64,000 bases of DNA from an uncultured Flavobacteriales bacterium (lineage in GTDB: Bacteria > Bacteroidota > Bacteroidia > Flavobacteriales > Crocinitomicaceae): positions 1-64,000 of the forward strand of contig CAMLRS010000014.1 of the NCBI GenBank assembly GCA_946482515.1, in the 5' to 3' direction. Shown piece by piece: positions 49,587 to 58,723 of the stretch (within the stretch, counting starts at the first letter, position 1; every line of letters begins with the position of its first letter). The notes below the pieces were generated by a model that was not told the origin of the DNA, made no database searches, and was given only the letters and a program-made list of their open reading frames with translations. The translations under genes and the position numbers were made by a program.

Positions 49587-50972
49587 ATGACATTGATTAA
49601 ATCCATTTCCGGGATCCGCGGAACGATTGGAGGTCAGCCGGGCGATGGCCTGACACCTATTGATGCTGTACAATTTGCGGCTGCTTACGGGACCTGGCTG
49701 CAAAAGCGATTCGGTCAGCAGCGCTTGAAAGTAGTTGTGGGCCGCGATGCGCGCCTTTCCGGCGAAATGATTTCCCAGCTGGTAACCAATACACTCACCG
49801 GCTTGGGAATTGATGTGATCCAATTGGGGCTTTCCACTACGCCAACCGTTGAAATGGCGGTTCCGGAATTGAAAGCCAATGGCGGCATCATTCTCACGGC
49901 CAGCCACAATCCTAAGCAATGGAACGCTTTGAAACTGCTCAACGAAAAAGGCGAGTTCATTTCCGGCGCGGAAGGTGAGGAGCTGATGAAGATCGCCGAA
50001 GCCGGTGCGTTCCATTTTGCAGAAGTCGACAACCTGGGAACAGTTACGAACGACAACGGCGCGATCGAACGTCACATCGACGCCATCCTGGCATTGCCGG
50101 ATGTTGATGCAGCAGCTATTGCAAAAGCTGATTTTTCTGTAGTCGTTGATGCGGTGAATTCCACTGGCGGTATTGCTGTTCCTGCTTTGCTGAAGCGTTT
50201 GGGTGTCACAAAAGTAACGGAGCTTTACTGCGATCCGACCGGACATTTTCCACATAATCCTGAGCCTTTGCCGGAGCATTTGACCGATCTTTCAGCGAAA
50301 ATCCGTGAAACAGGAGCACAGGTCGGCATTACCGTCGATCCGGATGTAGACCGCCTGGCGCTTGTTTGCGAAGACGGTTCCATGTTCGGTGAAGAATACA
50401 CGCTCGTTGCTGTTGCCGATTACATTCTGTCGCGCCGCAAAGGAGCAACCGTTTCCAATCTTTCGTCCACACGTGCCCTGCGCGATATTACGGAGGAAGT
50501 TGGAGCAGAGTACCACGCAGCTGCAGTAGGCGAGGTGAACGTGGTCGAAAAAATGAAAGCTGTGAATGCTGTCATTGGTGGTGAAGGAAACGGTGGAATT
50601 ATTTTCCCGGATCTGCACTACGGTCGTGACTCGCTGGTAGGAATTGCCTTGTTCCTGACACACCTGGCAAACAAAGGCGTTTCCATGACAGCGCTTCGTG
50701 CTTCGTACCCGAATTACGAAATGGCCAAGAAAAAAATCGAGCTCACACCGGGAATCGATACCGATGGAATCCTGCGTACGATGGCCGATCGCTATAAAAA
50801 TGAAGAAGTAGACACGACCGATGGCGTCAAAATCTACATCGGTAAAGAATGGGTGCATTTGCGCAAAAGCAACACCGAGCCCATCATTCGTATTTACACC
50901 GAAAGCAAAGACGCACAGGCCGCTTCTGACCTGGCGGATCGCATTATTGCTGAGATCAAAGCATTGATCTGA
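49587..50972 (+). CDS. glmM: Phosphoglucosamine mutase
   Basis: Converts glucosamine-6-phosphate to glucosamine-1-phosphate for peptidoglycan and LPS. 461 residues. The phosphoserine loop is TASHNPKQWNAL, the metal loop VTVDPDVDRLALVCEDG, the sugar-binding loop GGEGNGGIIFPD and the phosphate-binding loop RKSNTEPIIRIYTES. The Bacteroidota-type N-terminus is SISGIRGTIGGQPGDGL. Ten bases follow ribH; a strong terminator closes the unit. Confidence 0.95.
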   Translation: MTLIKSISGIRGTIGGQPGDGLTPIDAVQFAAAYGTWLQKRFGQQRLKVVVGRDARLSGEMISQLVTNTLTGLGIDVIQLGLSTTPTVEMAVPELKANGGIILTASHNPKQWNALKLLNEKGEFISGAEGEELMKIAEAGAFHFAEVDNLGTVTNDNGAIERHIDAILALPDVDAAAIAKADFSVVVDAVNSTGGIAVPALLKRLGVTKVTELYCDPTGHFPHNPEPLPEHLTDLSAKIRETGAQVGITVDPDVDRLALVCEDGSMFGEEYTLVAVADYILSRRKGATVSNLSSTRALRDITEEVGAEYHAAAVGEVNVVEKMKAVNAVIGGEGNGGIIFPDLHYGRDSLVGIALFLTHLANKGVSMTALRASYPNYEMAKKKIELTPGIDTDGILRTMADRYKNEEVDTTDGVKIYIGKEWVHLRKSNTEPIIRIYTESKDAQAASDLADRIIAEIKALI

Positions 50973-50991
50973 TCAATGAAAAATAGAATGG

Positions 50992-51021
50992 AAGGCAGTC
51001 TCAACAGGCTGCCTTTTTTTG
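50992..51021 (+). terminator. Rho-independent terminator of glmM
   Basis: AAGGCAG pairs with CTGCCTT; the cap TCT-CAAC-AGG extends the stem; seven Ts follow. Confidence 0.92.
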
Positions 51022-51109
51022 TGAGGAATAACGGGCGTTAACAAGATTTTAAGAACTTCCTCCTGAACCAATTCTTCGTTCATAGGTACTGCGACAAAAT
51101 TTTAGCCCT

Positions 51110-52786
51110 ATGAATAAGATAACTGGTTTAATAAGTGCTCTGTGTCTAACCTTCTTCAGTTTTGCCGCTGATAAAGAAACCATCAAGTCCACCATTTCGG
51201 AAGTAACGGTTTACACCCAGGGAGCACAGGTGTTCCGTAAAGCAAACTACACAGTAAAAGCAGGAGTCACGCAATTGGTGATCGAAGGCATCAGCCCGGA
51301 TATCGATCCCAAAAGCCTGCAGGTGAAAGCACTGGGAAATGTGGTGCTGATCGATTCCAAATACTCGCTGTACTACCCGCAGCCTGAGCCGGTAAAACTG
51401 GAGGGATTACCGCTCAAAGTGAAAAAAGACATCCAGCTGTTGCAGGATTCCATCACCAACCTCGATTACGAAATCCGCGAATTGCAGGACGAGATCGATG
51501 TACTGGCCGCCAGCAAAACCATTCTTGCCAACAACGGCTCCGTTCGCGGACAAGGCAAAGTGAACGACTCCATTCCGCTGCTCAAAATGACGATGGATTA
51601 CTACACGCTCAAAATGAACGAGATCAATAAGAAAATGCTCGGACTGGCGCGCAAGAAAGCCGAAAAAGAGGCACGTCGTTCAGGCATGCATACCCGTATG
51701 TCCGATCTGAAAAACTACCAGTCGTCTGCTGCGCCACCGGCTCCGAAAGGACCGATTCACCAGATTGTGATCACCGTTCAGGCAAAAGAAGCCACAACCG
51801 GCAAGCTCAATGTTTCCTACCTTGTTTCCAATGCCAGCTGGGTGCCGATGTACGATCTGCGCAGCGATATCGCTACCGGAAAAGTAAACCTGACGTATAA
51901 GGCACATGTGAGCCAGACGACAGGCGAGGACTGGGATGATGTACGCCTGTCCGTTTCTACCAACAATCCGTATCAGAACAAAACGCGCCCGGTGTTGCAC
52001 CCGTGGTACATCGACTATTATGTAGCTGCAACGTATTACGATGTGAATACCATGTATTCCAATGCACCGGTGCCGCAGGTCATGAACAAGGAAGCCAAGG
52101 CGGAGGCTGCAAGAGAGCTCGAAGATGCGGAATTGACAGCGGGAGGTGATGCCAGTGATTTCACTACGATGATTGACCGCGTGCTTTCAGCTGAATTTAA
52201 AATCGATCTGCCGTATTCCATCAAGAGCAACGGAGAAGAGCACATGGTACTGGTGAAAAACGTAGACCTGAATGCGACTTACAAGCACATTTGCGTACCG
52301 AAGCTCGATCCGGGAGCTTACCTGGTGGCACAGATCGTGAAGCTGGATGAATTGCAATTGGTTCCTGCTACGGCCAATATTTTCTTCGATGGCAGCTACA
52401 TTGGCGAAACCTACCTCGACCCGACAACCATGGATGACACGCTTTCACTGAGCCTTGGAAAAGACCCGAACATCATTGTGAAACGCACCCTGCTGAAGAA
52501 AGACCTGAAAGAGAAGATCGTAGGGAATACCAAAGAGCGCACGATGTCGTATGAGATTGAAATAAAAAACCTGAAGTCCACAACGATTGAGCTGATTGTG
52601 AAAGACCAGTTACCTGTAACACAGAATGCCGACATCCAGATCGAAGCGATCAATCTCGACAGGGCGAATTACAACGAAGTGACGGGTATCCTGAACTGGG
52701 AATTCGACCTGAAAACGAAGGAAAGCAAGAAGATCCATTTCAGCTACCGTGTCAAACACAACAAAGATCAGAACGTAGCGCTGTAA
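51110..52786 (+). CDS. DUF4139/mucoidy inhibitor MuiA family protein
   Basis: A 558-residue exported protein. Signal peptide ends FSFAA. The N-terminal DUF4140 region (ISEVTVYTQGAQVFRKANYTV) is followed by a coiled coil (about residues 105-200: QLLQDSITNLDYEIRELQDE) and the DUF4139 domain (ASWVPMYDLRSDIATGKVNLTYKAHVSQTTGEDWDDVRLSVST). C-terminal strands include RTMSYEIEIKNLKSTTIELIV. The family was named from mucoidy suppression in Rhizobium; here a periplasmic or surface role is likely, but no partner is visible. Confidence 0.88.
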   Translation: MNKITGLISALCLTFFSFAADKETIKSTISEVTVYTQGAQVFRKANYTVKAGVTQLVIEGISPDIDPKSLQVKALGNVVLIDSKYSLYYPQPEPVKLEGLPLKVKKDIQLLQDSITNLDYEIRELQDEIDVLAASKTILANNGSVRGQGKVNDSIPLLKMTMDYYTLKMNEINKKMLGLARKKAEKEARRSGMHTRMSDLKNYQSSAAPPAPKGPIHQIVITVQAKEATTGKLNVSYLVSNASWVPMYDLRSDIATGKVNLTYKAHVSQTTGEDWDDVRLSVSTNNPYQNKTRPVLHPWYIDYYVAATYYDVNTMYSNAPVPQVMNKEAKAEAARELEDAELTAGGDASDFTTMIDRVLSAEFKIDLPYSIKSNGEEHMVLVKNVDLNATYKHICVPKLDPGAYLVAQIVKLDELQLVPATANIFFDGSYIGETYLDPTTMDDTLSLSLGKDPNIIVKRTLLKKDLKEKIVGNTKERTMSYEIEIKNLKSTTIELIVKDQLPVTQNADIQIEAINLDRANYNEVTGILNWEFDLKTKESKKIHFSYRVKHNKDQNVAL

Positions 52787-52815
52787 AGAGTTTTCATTGT
52801 TCGTTTCTATAGTTG

Positions 52816-52853
52816 CAATCCCGTCCGCCTTAGGTGTGACGGGATTGTTTTTT
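52816..52853 (+). terminator. Rho-independent terminator of the DUF4139 gene
   Basis: A 10-bp stem, CAATCCCGTC with GACGGGATTG, loop of 12, followed by TTTTTT. Confidence 0.93.
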
Positions 52854-52880
52854 GATAAAAATTTAGAAACAGCAAGGCAT

Positions 52881-52908
52881 AAAAAAAGGGACTCTTTCGA
52901 ATCCCTTT
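52881..52908 (-). terminator. Rho-independent terminator of the T9SS gene at 52930
   Basis: On the minus strand AAAGGGA-TTC-GAAA-GAG-TCCCTTT followed by TTTT. Same TTC-N4-GAG cap as the terminators at 8441, 10003 and 25256. Confidence 0.9.
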
Positions 52909-52929
52909 CTCTCCGATAGTCGGATAAAA

Positions 52930-53808
52930 TTATTGCTTCACGAATGTGCTGCTTACAGTTTCACCGCTTGTAGTGGTGATAGCGTAGAGGTACATTCCTG
53001 CGTTCAGCGTAGTAACGTCGATAGAACCGGATACACCGTTTACTGCTTCAGTAAGGAGCAGTTTACCATCGAGTGAGTAAACGTTGATTGCTGTAGCTTC
53101 TGTTCCGTTCAGCTCGAACTTCAGATCTGTTGTAGCCGGGTTAGGGAAGATACGGGAAGAAGTCAGCTTGTTCTCGTTCACACCCACATAACCGTTTACT
53201 TCGAATGCATCCAGCCACAGTGTGCTTCCTGGCTGTGGAAGGCTTGTACCGAAGATACCTCCGATAGAAGAAGAACCGAGGATAACCATCTGGTTAGCTG
53301 TTCCTGTGTTCGTTGGGTGAGCTGTCAGGGTAACAGTACCTGGTGTCCATGCAGCAAGTGTAGCGTTGATGGAAACAACACCCTGGAACAACAATACGTC
53401 ATCGTTGAAACCAGCAGCGAGTGTATCGTAGATTTCAACAACGATAACAGCACTGTCACCGCTTGCAGCAGTATACTTTGCCATAAAGTCAACTGTGATA
53501 TCGCCAGCATCAGTGATTTCGCCGTCGATAACCTGACCGATAACTCCTGCGAGTGTATCGGAAGGTCTCTGAAGAGCTGCAGCCAATGTAGGGTTAACGA
53601 TAGTGATCAATTTCGCAGATTGTGCACCTTCACCTGGAGCAGCAGTTTCACCTTTGTAGATGTTCACTCCCCAACCAGCTGTGCTGGAAACGTCCGGGAA
53701 AGTTGGGTATGGATTCGTGATTGGCGCCTCGAAATTACCATTCGCCAACTGAGCAGTTACGCTCCCTGCAAGCAAAACACCTGCGATCAATGTGTAGATT
53801 TTTTTCAT
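52930..53808 (-). CDS. Secreted protein with T9SS sorting domain, unknown function
   Basis: A 292-residue secreted protein. Signal peptide MKKIYTLIAGVLLAGSVTAQ. The body begins LANGNFEAPITNPYPTFPDV and contains a jelly-roll-like beta domain (GWGVNIYKGETAAPGEG, MAKYTAASGDSAVIVVEIYD), similar in feel to carbohydrate-binding modules. The C-terminal 75 residues (RIFPNPATTDLKFELNGTE to YLYAITTTSGETV) are a type A sorting domain. A consensus promoter and codons typical of well-expressed genes suggest abundant synthesis. Confidence 0.8.
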   Translation of the reverse strand: MKKIYTLIAGVLLAGSVTAQLANGNFEAPITNPYPTFPDVSSTAGWGVNIYKGETAAPGEGAQSAKLITIVNPTLAAALQRPSDTLAGVIGQVIDGEITDAGDITVDFMAKYTAASGDSAVIVVEIYDTLAAGFNDDVLLFQGVVSINATLAAWTPGTVTLTAHPTNTGTANQMVILGSSSIGGIFGTSLPQPGSTLWLDAFEVNGYVGVNENKLTSSRIFPNPATTDLKFELNGTEATAINVYSLDGKLLLTEAVNGVSGSIDVTTLNAGMYLYAITTTSGETVSSTFVKQ

Positions 53809-53840
53809 AGTTTTTTATTAAAATATGATTAATAGTGTCC

Positions 53841-53872
53841 CAAAAATAACCACAACACGTATTCGGTCCAAA
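53841..53872 (-). promoter_or_regulatory. Sigma-A promoter of the T9SS gene at 52930
   Basis: On the minus strand TTTG (53872-53869), 20 bases, TATTTTTG (53848-53841): close to the consensus. The leader would be about 25-30 bases. Confidence 0.75.
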
Positions 53873-53964
53873 TAAAAGAACAGGAATATTATGAAAGGTA
53901 AATTGTTGATTTGTTGTAGTAATAGCTGAATAAGCCTCTAAGACTAGCTAATTAGTAGATTATA

Positions 53965-54360
53965 TCAGATACTCCGTCTATGATCGGCCTTCGCATTGGG
54001 ATCGTAATGAAAGAAAAAATTGGCCCAGATAATCTTGGATAAGGCATAAAAATAAGGTGCCGCTGCCAGTGATAAGGCACTAATAATGGCAATCTGCCAG
54101 CCGGTGGAAATGGTTGGAAGGAATAAATTAAACCCCACCCAGCAAGCCACAAATAATCCGACACCTAATCCGTAGGAAACATACATCGCGCCGTAGTAAA
54201 AACCTGGTTCTTTGGAATAGGCGAGTCCGCATTCAGAACATTCCTTGTGGGTATTGCCCACTCTCTTCAGGTCGTAAGCGCCCGACACAAAAAAGTCGCC
54301 TTCCTGGCACCGCGGACATTTAAATCGCAGAATACTGTAGAGTTTGCTGCCTTTTCGCAT
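53965..54360 (-). CDS. DUF983 membrane protein with zinc-ribbon-like N-terminus
   Basis: A 131-residue protein with two CxxC pairs at the start (RFKCPRCQEGDFF and KECSECGLAYSKEPGFYYGA), the DUF983 signature, then two hydrophobic segments (about residues 56-76 and 83-103). Function unknown; relatives lie near respiratory genes in other bacteria. The ATG at 54360 is used because the longer frame adds a basic, unconserved stretch. Confidence 0.85.
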   Translation of the reverse strand: MRKGSKLYSILRFKCPRCQEGDFFVSGAYDLKRVGNTHKECSECGLAYSKEPGFYYGAMYVSYGLGVGLFVACWVGFNLFLPTISTGWQIAIISALSLAAAPYFYALSKIIWANFFFHYDPNAKADHRRSI

Positions 54361-54515
54361 GATGGATTTTTGCTGCAAAAATACCCTTTTTAAAGGCATT
54401 AAGCGGCCAGCCCTCCGGAACAAAAAAAATGAAATGGTATTTTTTGAAACCTTTTTCAGGAAGTGGCGTTAGAAGAAGCAACGGATCAATTATTAACATC
54501 TACAGGTTAAGGGAG

Positions 54516-54545
54516 AAAGGCTGTTCAGAAATGGACGGCCTTTTT
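54516..54545 (+). terminator. Terminator-like hairpin with no upstream gene
   Basis: AAAGGC-T-GTTC-AGAAAT-GGAC-G-GCCTTT followed by TTCTTTT on the plus strand. The nearest plus-strand gene upstream ends 1.7 kb away and already has a terminator. It may end an unannotated small RNA starting after 54423, or be a relic. Confidence 0.6.
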
Positions 54546-54556
54546 CTTTTTAGTTC

Positions 54557-54706
54557 GAAGTTGGAAGTTGCTAGTTGGAAGTTGGTTTCCAACTCAACAA
54601 CTCCTCAACCCAGCAACTCACAAGCTCATCAACTCACAAGCTCATCAACTCAACAACTCACAAACTCATCAACCCAGCAACTAATTAACTCAAAACTTCC
54701 AACTTC
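54557..54706. repeat. 150-bp CAACTCA element with 13-bp terminal inverted repeats
   Basis: GAAGTTGGAAGTT (54557-54569) is exactly inverted at the right end (AACTTCCAACTTC, 54694-54706). The interior is CAACTCA-type units, including two identical 16-base copies of CAACTCACAAGCTCAT at 54614-54645 and a near copy after them. No open frame of interest. Confidence 0.75.
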
Positions 54707-54804
54707 CAGCTCATCCGTGCATCTATTGAAATGCAAGAATGACCTCATAAAGTGTTTGGCAGAACAGCGTTAAAAATTGTAAATTGCGACAGCAAACCAT
54801 GCAA

Positions 54805-57045
54805 ATGAAAAAAACATTCCTCCTCTCCGGGCTGCTTTTTGCAGCTACTTTCTCCTTTTCCCAGTCCATTGAGCTGCATTCACAGACCGATCAGGATGTC
54901 ACGCTGACGCATCAGCTGAAGCAGCTTCCGTTCGAAATGCGAACCATCAACGGACAATCGTGTATCGATTTCGGGCGTACATACGAAGTCCTTTCCATGG
55001 AAAATGGCGCGCCTGCTCTTCCGCTTTTTCATACGTCCATTCAATTGCCAGACAAAGGCAATACGGTATTGGTGGTGGAATACGATCAGGTGACTGAAAT
55101 TCAGAATGTTTCCGTTGCACCTTCCAAAGGCAACCTGAAGCGAAATATTGATCCGTCAAGTGTTCCATATACGTTTGGTGAAGTCTACAACCAGGATGCT
55201 TTTTATCCTGCAAATGTGGCAACGCTGAATACACCGTTCGTATGGCGGGCTGCGCGCGGGCAGGTAATCACCCTTTCGCCGTACCAGTACAACCCGGTGA
55301 CGAAAGTATTGCGCATCCACGAAAACCTGCGCGTACGGGTTATTTTCCAGTCGGATGTACAAGGATTGAACGAAATCGCAACGCCGCAAGCCGATCCGGT
55401 AATGGCCGCAGCTTATAAAGAAATCTTCATCAATCCGACTTCAGAAAAGTATGCACCTGTTGACGAAGAAGGTGAATTGCTCATCATCGCGGATCCGAAC
55501 CTGACAGATGCGCTTACACCATTCGTTCGATGGAAAACCGCAAAAGGGATCAAAACAACTTTACGCACCACCAATGATACCGGAACAACAGATACGCAGA
55601 TCAAATCTTATATTCAGACATTCTACGGTCAAAACCCAGGTTTGGCTTATGTGCTGCTCGTAGGTGATCACGGACAGATTCCGGCGCACACTTACGGGAC
55701 TACCGGTGCGGGCGAAGAACTGTGGAGCGATTCCTACTACGGACAGCTGGCCGGCGGTGTGAATGATTTCTACCCGGAAGTTTTCGTTGGCCGTTTCCCT
55801 GCTGCATCTGCTGCACAAGCTGAGCTGATGGTTGATCGTACCATTGATTATGAGCTTACACCAGCTCCGGGCAACTGGATGGAAAAAGCCATCGGGCTTG
55901 CTTCCAACGAAGGCGATGGCATTGGTGACGACGGTGAAATCGACTACGAGCACATGCGCAACATCCGCACGCGTCTCATGTCGTTCGGTTATTCAGCAGT
56001 ATACGAATTCTACGAGGGCTCACAAGGTGGCCAGGATGTAGGTGGCAATCCAAACTCTACCATCATTCTTCCGGCCATCAACGAAGGTGTTGGCTTGTTC
56101 AACTACACCGGACACGGCTCACAGAATATGTTCGTAACCGGGAACTTTACTTCGACCAACATCAACCAGGCAACGAACGTGGGTATGTACCCGTTTGTGA
56201 TTTCTGTAGCCTGCAACAACGGAACATTTACCGACGGAAGCTGTCTTGGTGAGTCTTTCCTGCGCGCCGATGACAATAACGCACCCGCCGGAGGTATTGC
56301 TTTCGCTGGTTCGTCTATCCTGATGGCCTGGGCACCGCCTATGCAAACGCAGGATGAAATGACGGAGATCATCGCAGAAGCGTATCCGAACAACCGAAAA
56401 ACAACGCTTGGTGGCTTGTTCTACAACAGCCAGATGAGCATGCTCGAAGAATATCCGGGCGAAAATGGCGAAGAAGTGATGCAGACATGGGTACTTTTCG
56501 GAGATCCGTCAACTGTTTTCCGCAACCGCCAGACGATGAACCTGAATGTGACCCACGTGGGGAATGTTCCGCTTGGCACGACTTCTCTTACCGTAAACTG
56601 CGATGTAGACGGTGCTGAAGTAGCGATTTCACAGAACCATGTATTGATCGGCAAAGGGACCGTTTCAGGTGGTAACGTGCAAATTCCATTCGACGCATTG
56701 GTGTCTGATCAGCCATTGACCGTAACAGCTACGAAACAGAACTACCGTCCTTATCAGGGACCTGTACAAGTTGGAAACGGACCGCTGGGTGTTTCAGAAG
56801 AGCTTGCAGCAACCGTATTGATTTATCCGAACCCTGCTTCAGCGATCTTCACCGTAGAAGGTATCAACAACACAGTTGAAAGCGCCGAATTGTTCACCAT
56901 TGCAGGCCAGTCTGCCGGAATTGCTGCCCAAGGAATTAACGGAACTGTACAGCTGGATGCTTCGGCTGTAGCAGCGGGAAGCTACCTGTTGCGCATCGTT
57001 ACACCAAAAGGTGTTGCGATGAAGCGTATCGAGATTTTGCGATAA
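54805..57045 (+). CDS. Gingipain-like C25 family cysteine peptidase with T9SS sorting domain
   Basis: A 746-residue secreted protease. Signal peptide MKKTFLLSGLLFAATFSFSQ; propeptide up to about residue 210. The catalytic domain (about 215-585) contains YVLLVGDHGQIP, the catalytic histidine in LFNYTGHGSQ and the cysteine in VISVACNNGTF, as in gingipains. Next comes an Ig-like domain (about 585-665), then a sorting domain (LIYPNPASAIFTVEGINN to LRIVTPKGVAMKRIEILR). Upstream in-frame ATG and TTG add four to seven residues; I use the one that gives the usual signal start. Confidence 0.92.
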   Translation: MKKTFLLSGLLFAATFSFSQSIELHSQTDQDVTLTHQLKQLPFEMRTINGQSCIDFGRTYEVLSMENGAPALPLFHTSIQLPDKGNTVLVVEYDQVTEIQNVSVAPSKGNLKRNIDPSSVPYTFGEVYNQDAFYPANVATLNTPFVWRAARGQVITLSPYQYNPVTKVLRIHENLRVRVIFQSDVQGLNEIATPQADPVMAAAYKEIFINPTSEKYAPVDEEGELLIIADPNLTDALTPFVRWKTAKGIKTTLRTTNDTGTTDTQIKSYIQTFYGQNPGLAYVLLVGDHGQIPAHTYGTTGAGEELWSDSYYGQLAGGVNDFYPEVFVGRFPAASAAQAELMVDRTIDYELTPAPGNWMEKAIGLASNEGDGIGDDGEIDYEHMRNIRTRLMSFGYSAVYEFYEGSQGGQDVGGNPNSTIILPAINEGVGLFNYTGHGSQNMFVTGNFTSTNINQATNVGMYPFVISVACNNGTFTDGSCLGESFLRADDNNAPAGGIAFAGSSILMAWAPPMQTQDEMTEIIAEAYPNNRKTTLGGLFYNSQMSMLEEYPGENGEEVMQTWVLFGDPSTVFRNRQTMNLNVTHVGNVPLGTTSLTVNCDVDGAEVAISQNHVLIGKGTVSGGNVQIPFDALVSDQPLTVTATKQNYRPYQGPVQVGNGPLGVSEELAATVLIYPNPASAIFTVEGINNTVESAELFTIAGQSAGIAAQGINGTVQLDASAVAAGSYLLRIVTPKGVAMKRIEILR

Positions 57046-57067
57046 ACTGAAACGAATAAAATAGATT

Positions 57068-57107
57068 AGGGCGGTTCCGATAGCCATCGGAATTCCGCCC
57101 TTTTTTG
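57068..57107 (+). terminator. Rho-independent terminator of the C25 peptidase gene
   Basis: GGGCGG pairs with CCGCCC, continued by TCCGA with TCGGA, and followed by seven Ts. Confidence 0.93.
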
Positions 57108-57141
57108 TTTACTGATCCAAAAAGATGCTGATCTTTGCCGC

Positions 57142-58362
57142 ATGCAGGAATGGGATGTTATTGTGATCGGTGGGGGAGCGGCAGGTTGTTTTGCGGCAAT
57201 CCAGGCCGGTGAACATTTTCCGGGAGCCAGCATTCTGTTGCTGGAAAAAAGTGCGAGACCGCTGGCGAAAGTGAAAATTTCGGGAGGTGGACGCTGTAAC
57301 GTGACCAATCAGCTGTCCGATCCGGAAGAGCTTTCGCGCAATTACCCGCGGGGCAATCGGTTTCTCAAGAAAGCATTCTATACCTTTTCTTCGGAACACA
57401 TGGTGCGCTGGCTGGCCGATAAAGGCATTCCGCTGCGTTTGTATCCCGAAGGCTGTTTGTTTCCCGAAACGAACGACTCCCAGACCATTATCGATTGTTT
57501 CCTGTCGGAGCTGAAGCGTTTGAGCATTCCTCTGAAAACAGAAGTGCGCGTGGACCAGCTGATGCAGAAGGACGGAAAATGGCACATTCAATCGTCTGTC
57601 GGGGATTTTATGGCTAAGTCGGTCATCGTAACAACCGGCGGACAACCCAAAGCGAGTGGTTTCAAAATGCTGGATTCGCTGGAGCTCGACATCGTTTCGC
57701 CTTTGCCATCGTTGTTTACCTTCAATATGCCCGATGAGCCTGTTCGCGAGCTGATGGGTATTGTGGTGGAACAAGCTTCGGTGAAAATTGCAGGGGAAAA
57801 GTGGTCGAGCGATGGTCCGTTGCTGATCACCCATTGGGGCATGAGCGGCCCGGCTGTGTTGAAATGCTCGGCATTCGGAGCTCGGATCCTGGCCGGAAAG
57901 AACTACGAAACCACTGTTTTTGTGAACTGGACAGGCGATCGCAAGCCGGACCAGATCAGGGAAGCGCTTTCAGAAATTCTGCGTTCGGCCAAAAAGACGG
58001 GCAATACGCCGCAGTTTGGTATTAAATCGCGTTTGTGGACGTTCCTGTTGACTAAAGCCGGCATCAATCCTGAAGCGCCGTGGACAGAAACCGGCCCGAA
58101 ACAACAGAATCGCTTCGTTGAATTGTTGTATGCCGATCCTTACCAGATGAAAGGCAAAACGACCTTCAAGGAAGAATTCGTAACAGCCGGTGGAATCGAT
58201 CTCGGTGGCATCGATGTGCAGACCATGCAGTCGAAAAAATATCCCGGCCTGTTTTTTGCCGGGGAAGTACTGGATATAGACGGCATCACCGGCGGATACA
58301 ACTTCCAGGCTGCCTGGACAACCGCTTTTATTGCCGGGAAATCCGTATTATTGAATCATTAA
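57142..58362 (+). CDS. BaiN/HI0933-type NAD(P)/FAD-dependent oxidoreductase
   Basis: A 406-residue flavoprotein. The FAD-binding start is VIVIGGGAAGCFAAIQAG, followed by the family motif KVKISGGGRCNVTN and, at the C-terminus, GLFFAGEVLDIDGITGGYNFQAAW. The family includes BaiN, an enoate-type reductase, and HI0933; most members have no known substrate. It is followed by a small lipoprotein gene 13 bases downstream. Confidence 0.92.
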   Translation: MQEWDVIVIGGGAAGCFAAIQAGEHFPGASILLLEKSARPLAKVKISGGGRCNVTNQLSDPEELSRNYPRGNRFLKKAFYTFSSEHMVRWLADKGIPLRLYPEGCLFPETNDSQTIIDCFLSELKRLSIPLKTEVRVDQLMQKDGKWHIQSSVGDFMAKSVIVTTGGQPKASGFKMLDSLELDIVSPLPSLFTFNMPDEPVRELMGIVVEQASVKIAGEKWSSDGPLLITHWGMSGPAVLKCSAFGARILAGKNYETTVFVNWTGDRKPDQIREALSEILRSAKKTGNTPQFGIKSRLWTFLLTKAGINPEAPWTETGPKQQNRFVELLYADPYQMKGKTTFKEEFVTAGGIDLGGIDVQTMQSKKYPGLFFAGEVLDIDGITGGYNFQAAWTTAFIAGKSVLLNH

Positions 58363-58375
58363 TTTTGAACACACT

Positions 58376-58723
58376 ATGGCACGAGGAATCACAAAAATAA
58401 CAACAGGTCTTTTTTTCCTGCTGGCGATCAGTCTTCAGGCATGTAAACCTGTGGAGGAAGCAGTTGTCGTAGATCACGGATCAGCACCGAGCACATCCGA
58501 GCGACTGATCGGAACGGTTCGAAACGACAGCGGCTGTGGCTATGTCATCGACGTGACTCAGGGCGATGTGATGAAAAGCTATTATCCCGTAAACCTTGAA
58601 GATAAATACAAGAAAGAAGGAATGCGGCTCAAATTTGCCTGGAGCAAATCTTTGAATGAAATGACCGGCGATTGCAGCTACCTGATTCCGATCGAGATTT
58701 CCGACGTGACGCCCATGCGATGA
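58376..58723 (+). CDS. Small lipoprotein of unknown function
   Basis: A 115-residue lipoprotein. The signal peptide ends ISLQAC (lipobox LQAC). The mature part begins KPVEEAVVVDHG and includes RNDSGCGYVIDVTQGD and TGDCSYLIPIEISDV, with two cysteines that could pair. I do not recognise the family. Its stop overlaps the ATG of the HPP gene (ATGA), suggesting coupling. Confidence 0.75.
   Translation: MARGITKITTGLFFLLAISLQACKPVEEAVVVDHGSAPSTSERLIGTVRNDSGCGYVIDVTQGDVMKSYYPVNLEDKYKKEGMRLKFAWSKSLNEMTGDCSYLIPIEISDVTPMR

Larger units (their letters stand above)
54361..54804. other. Spacer with an orphan terminator and an inverted CAACTCA element
   Basis: A 444-base divergent spacer between DUF983 and the C25 peptidase. 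It holds the terminator at 54516-54545 and the repeat element at 54557-54706. No coding sequence is supported; a frame spanning 54429-54773 runs through the repeats. Confidence 0.6.

Noticed and set aside
54429..54773. 114-codon frame ahead of the C25 peptidase
   Set aside because: Passes through the orphan terminator and the CAACTCA element; the Ser/Gln/Thr-rich half is only the repeat translated.
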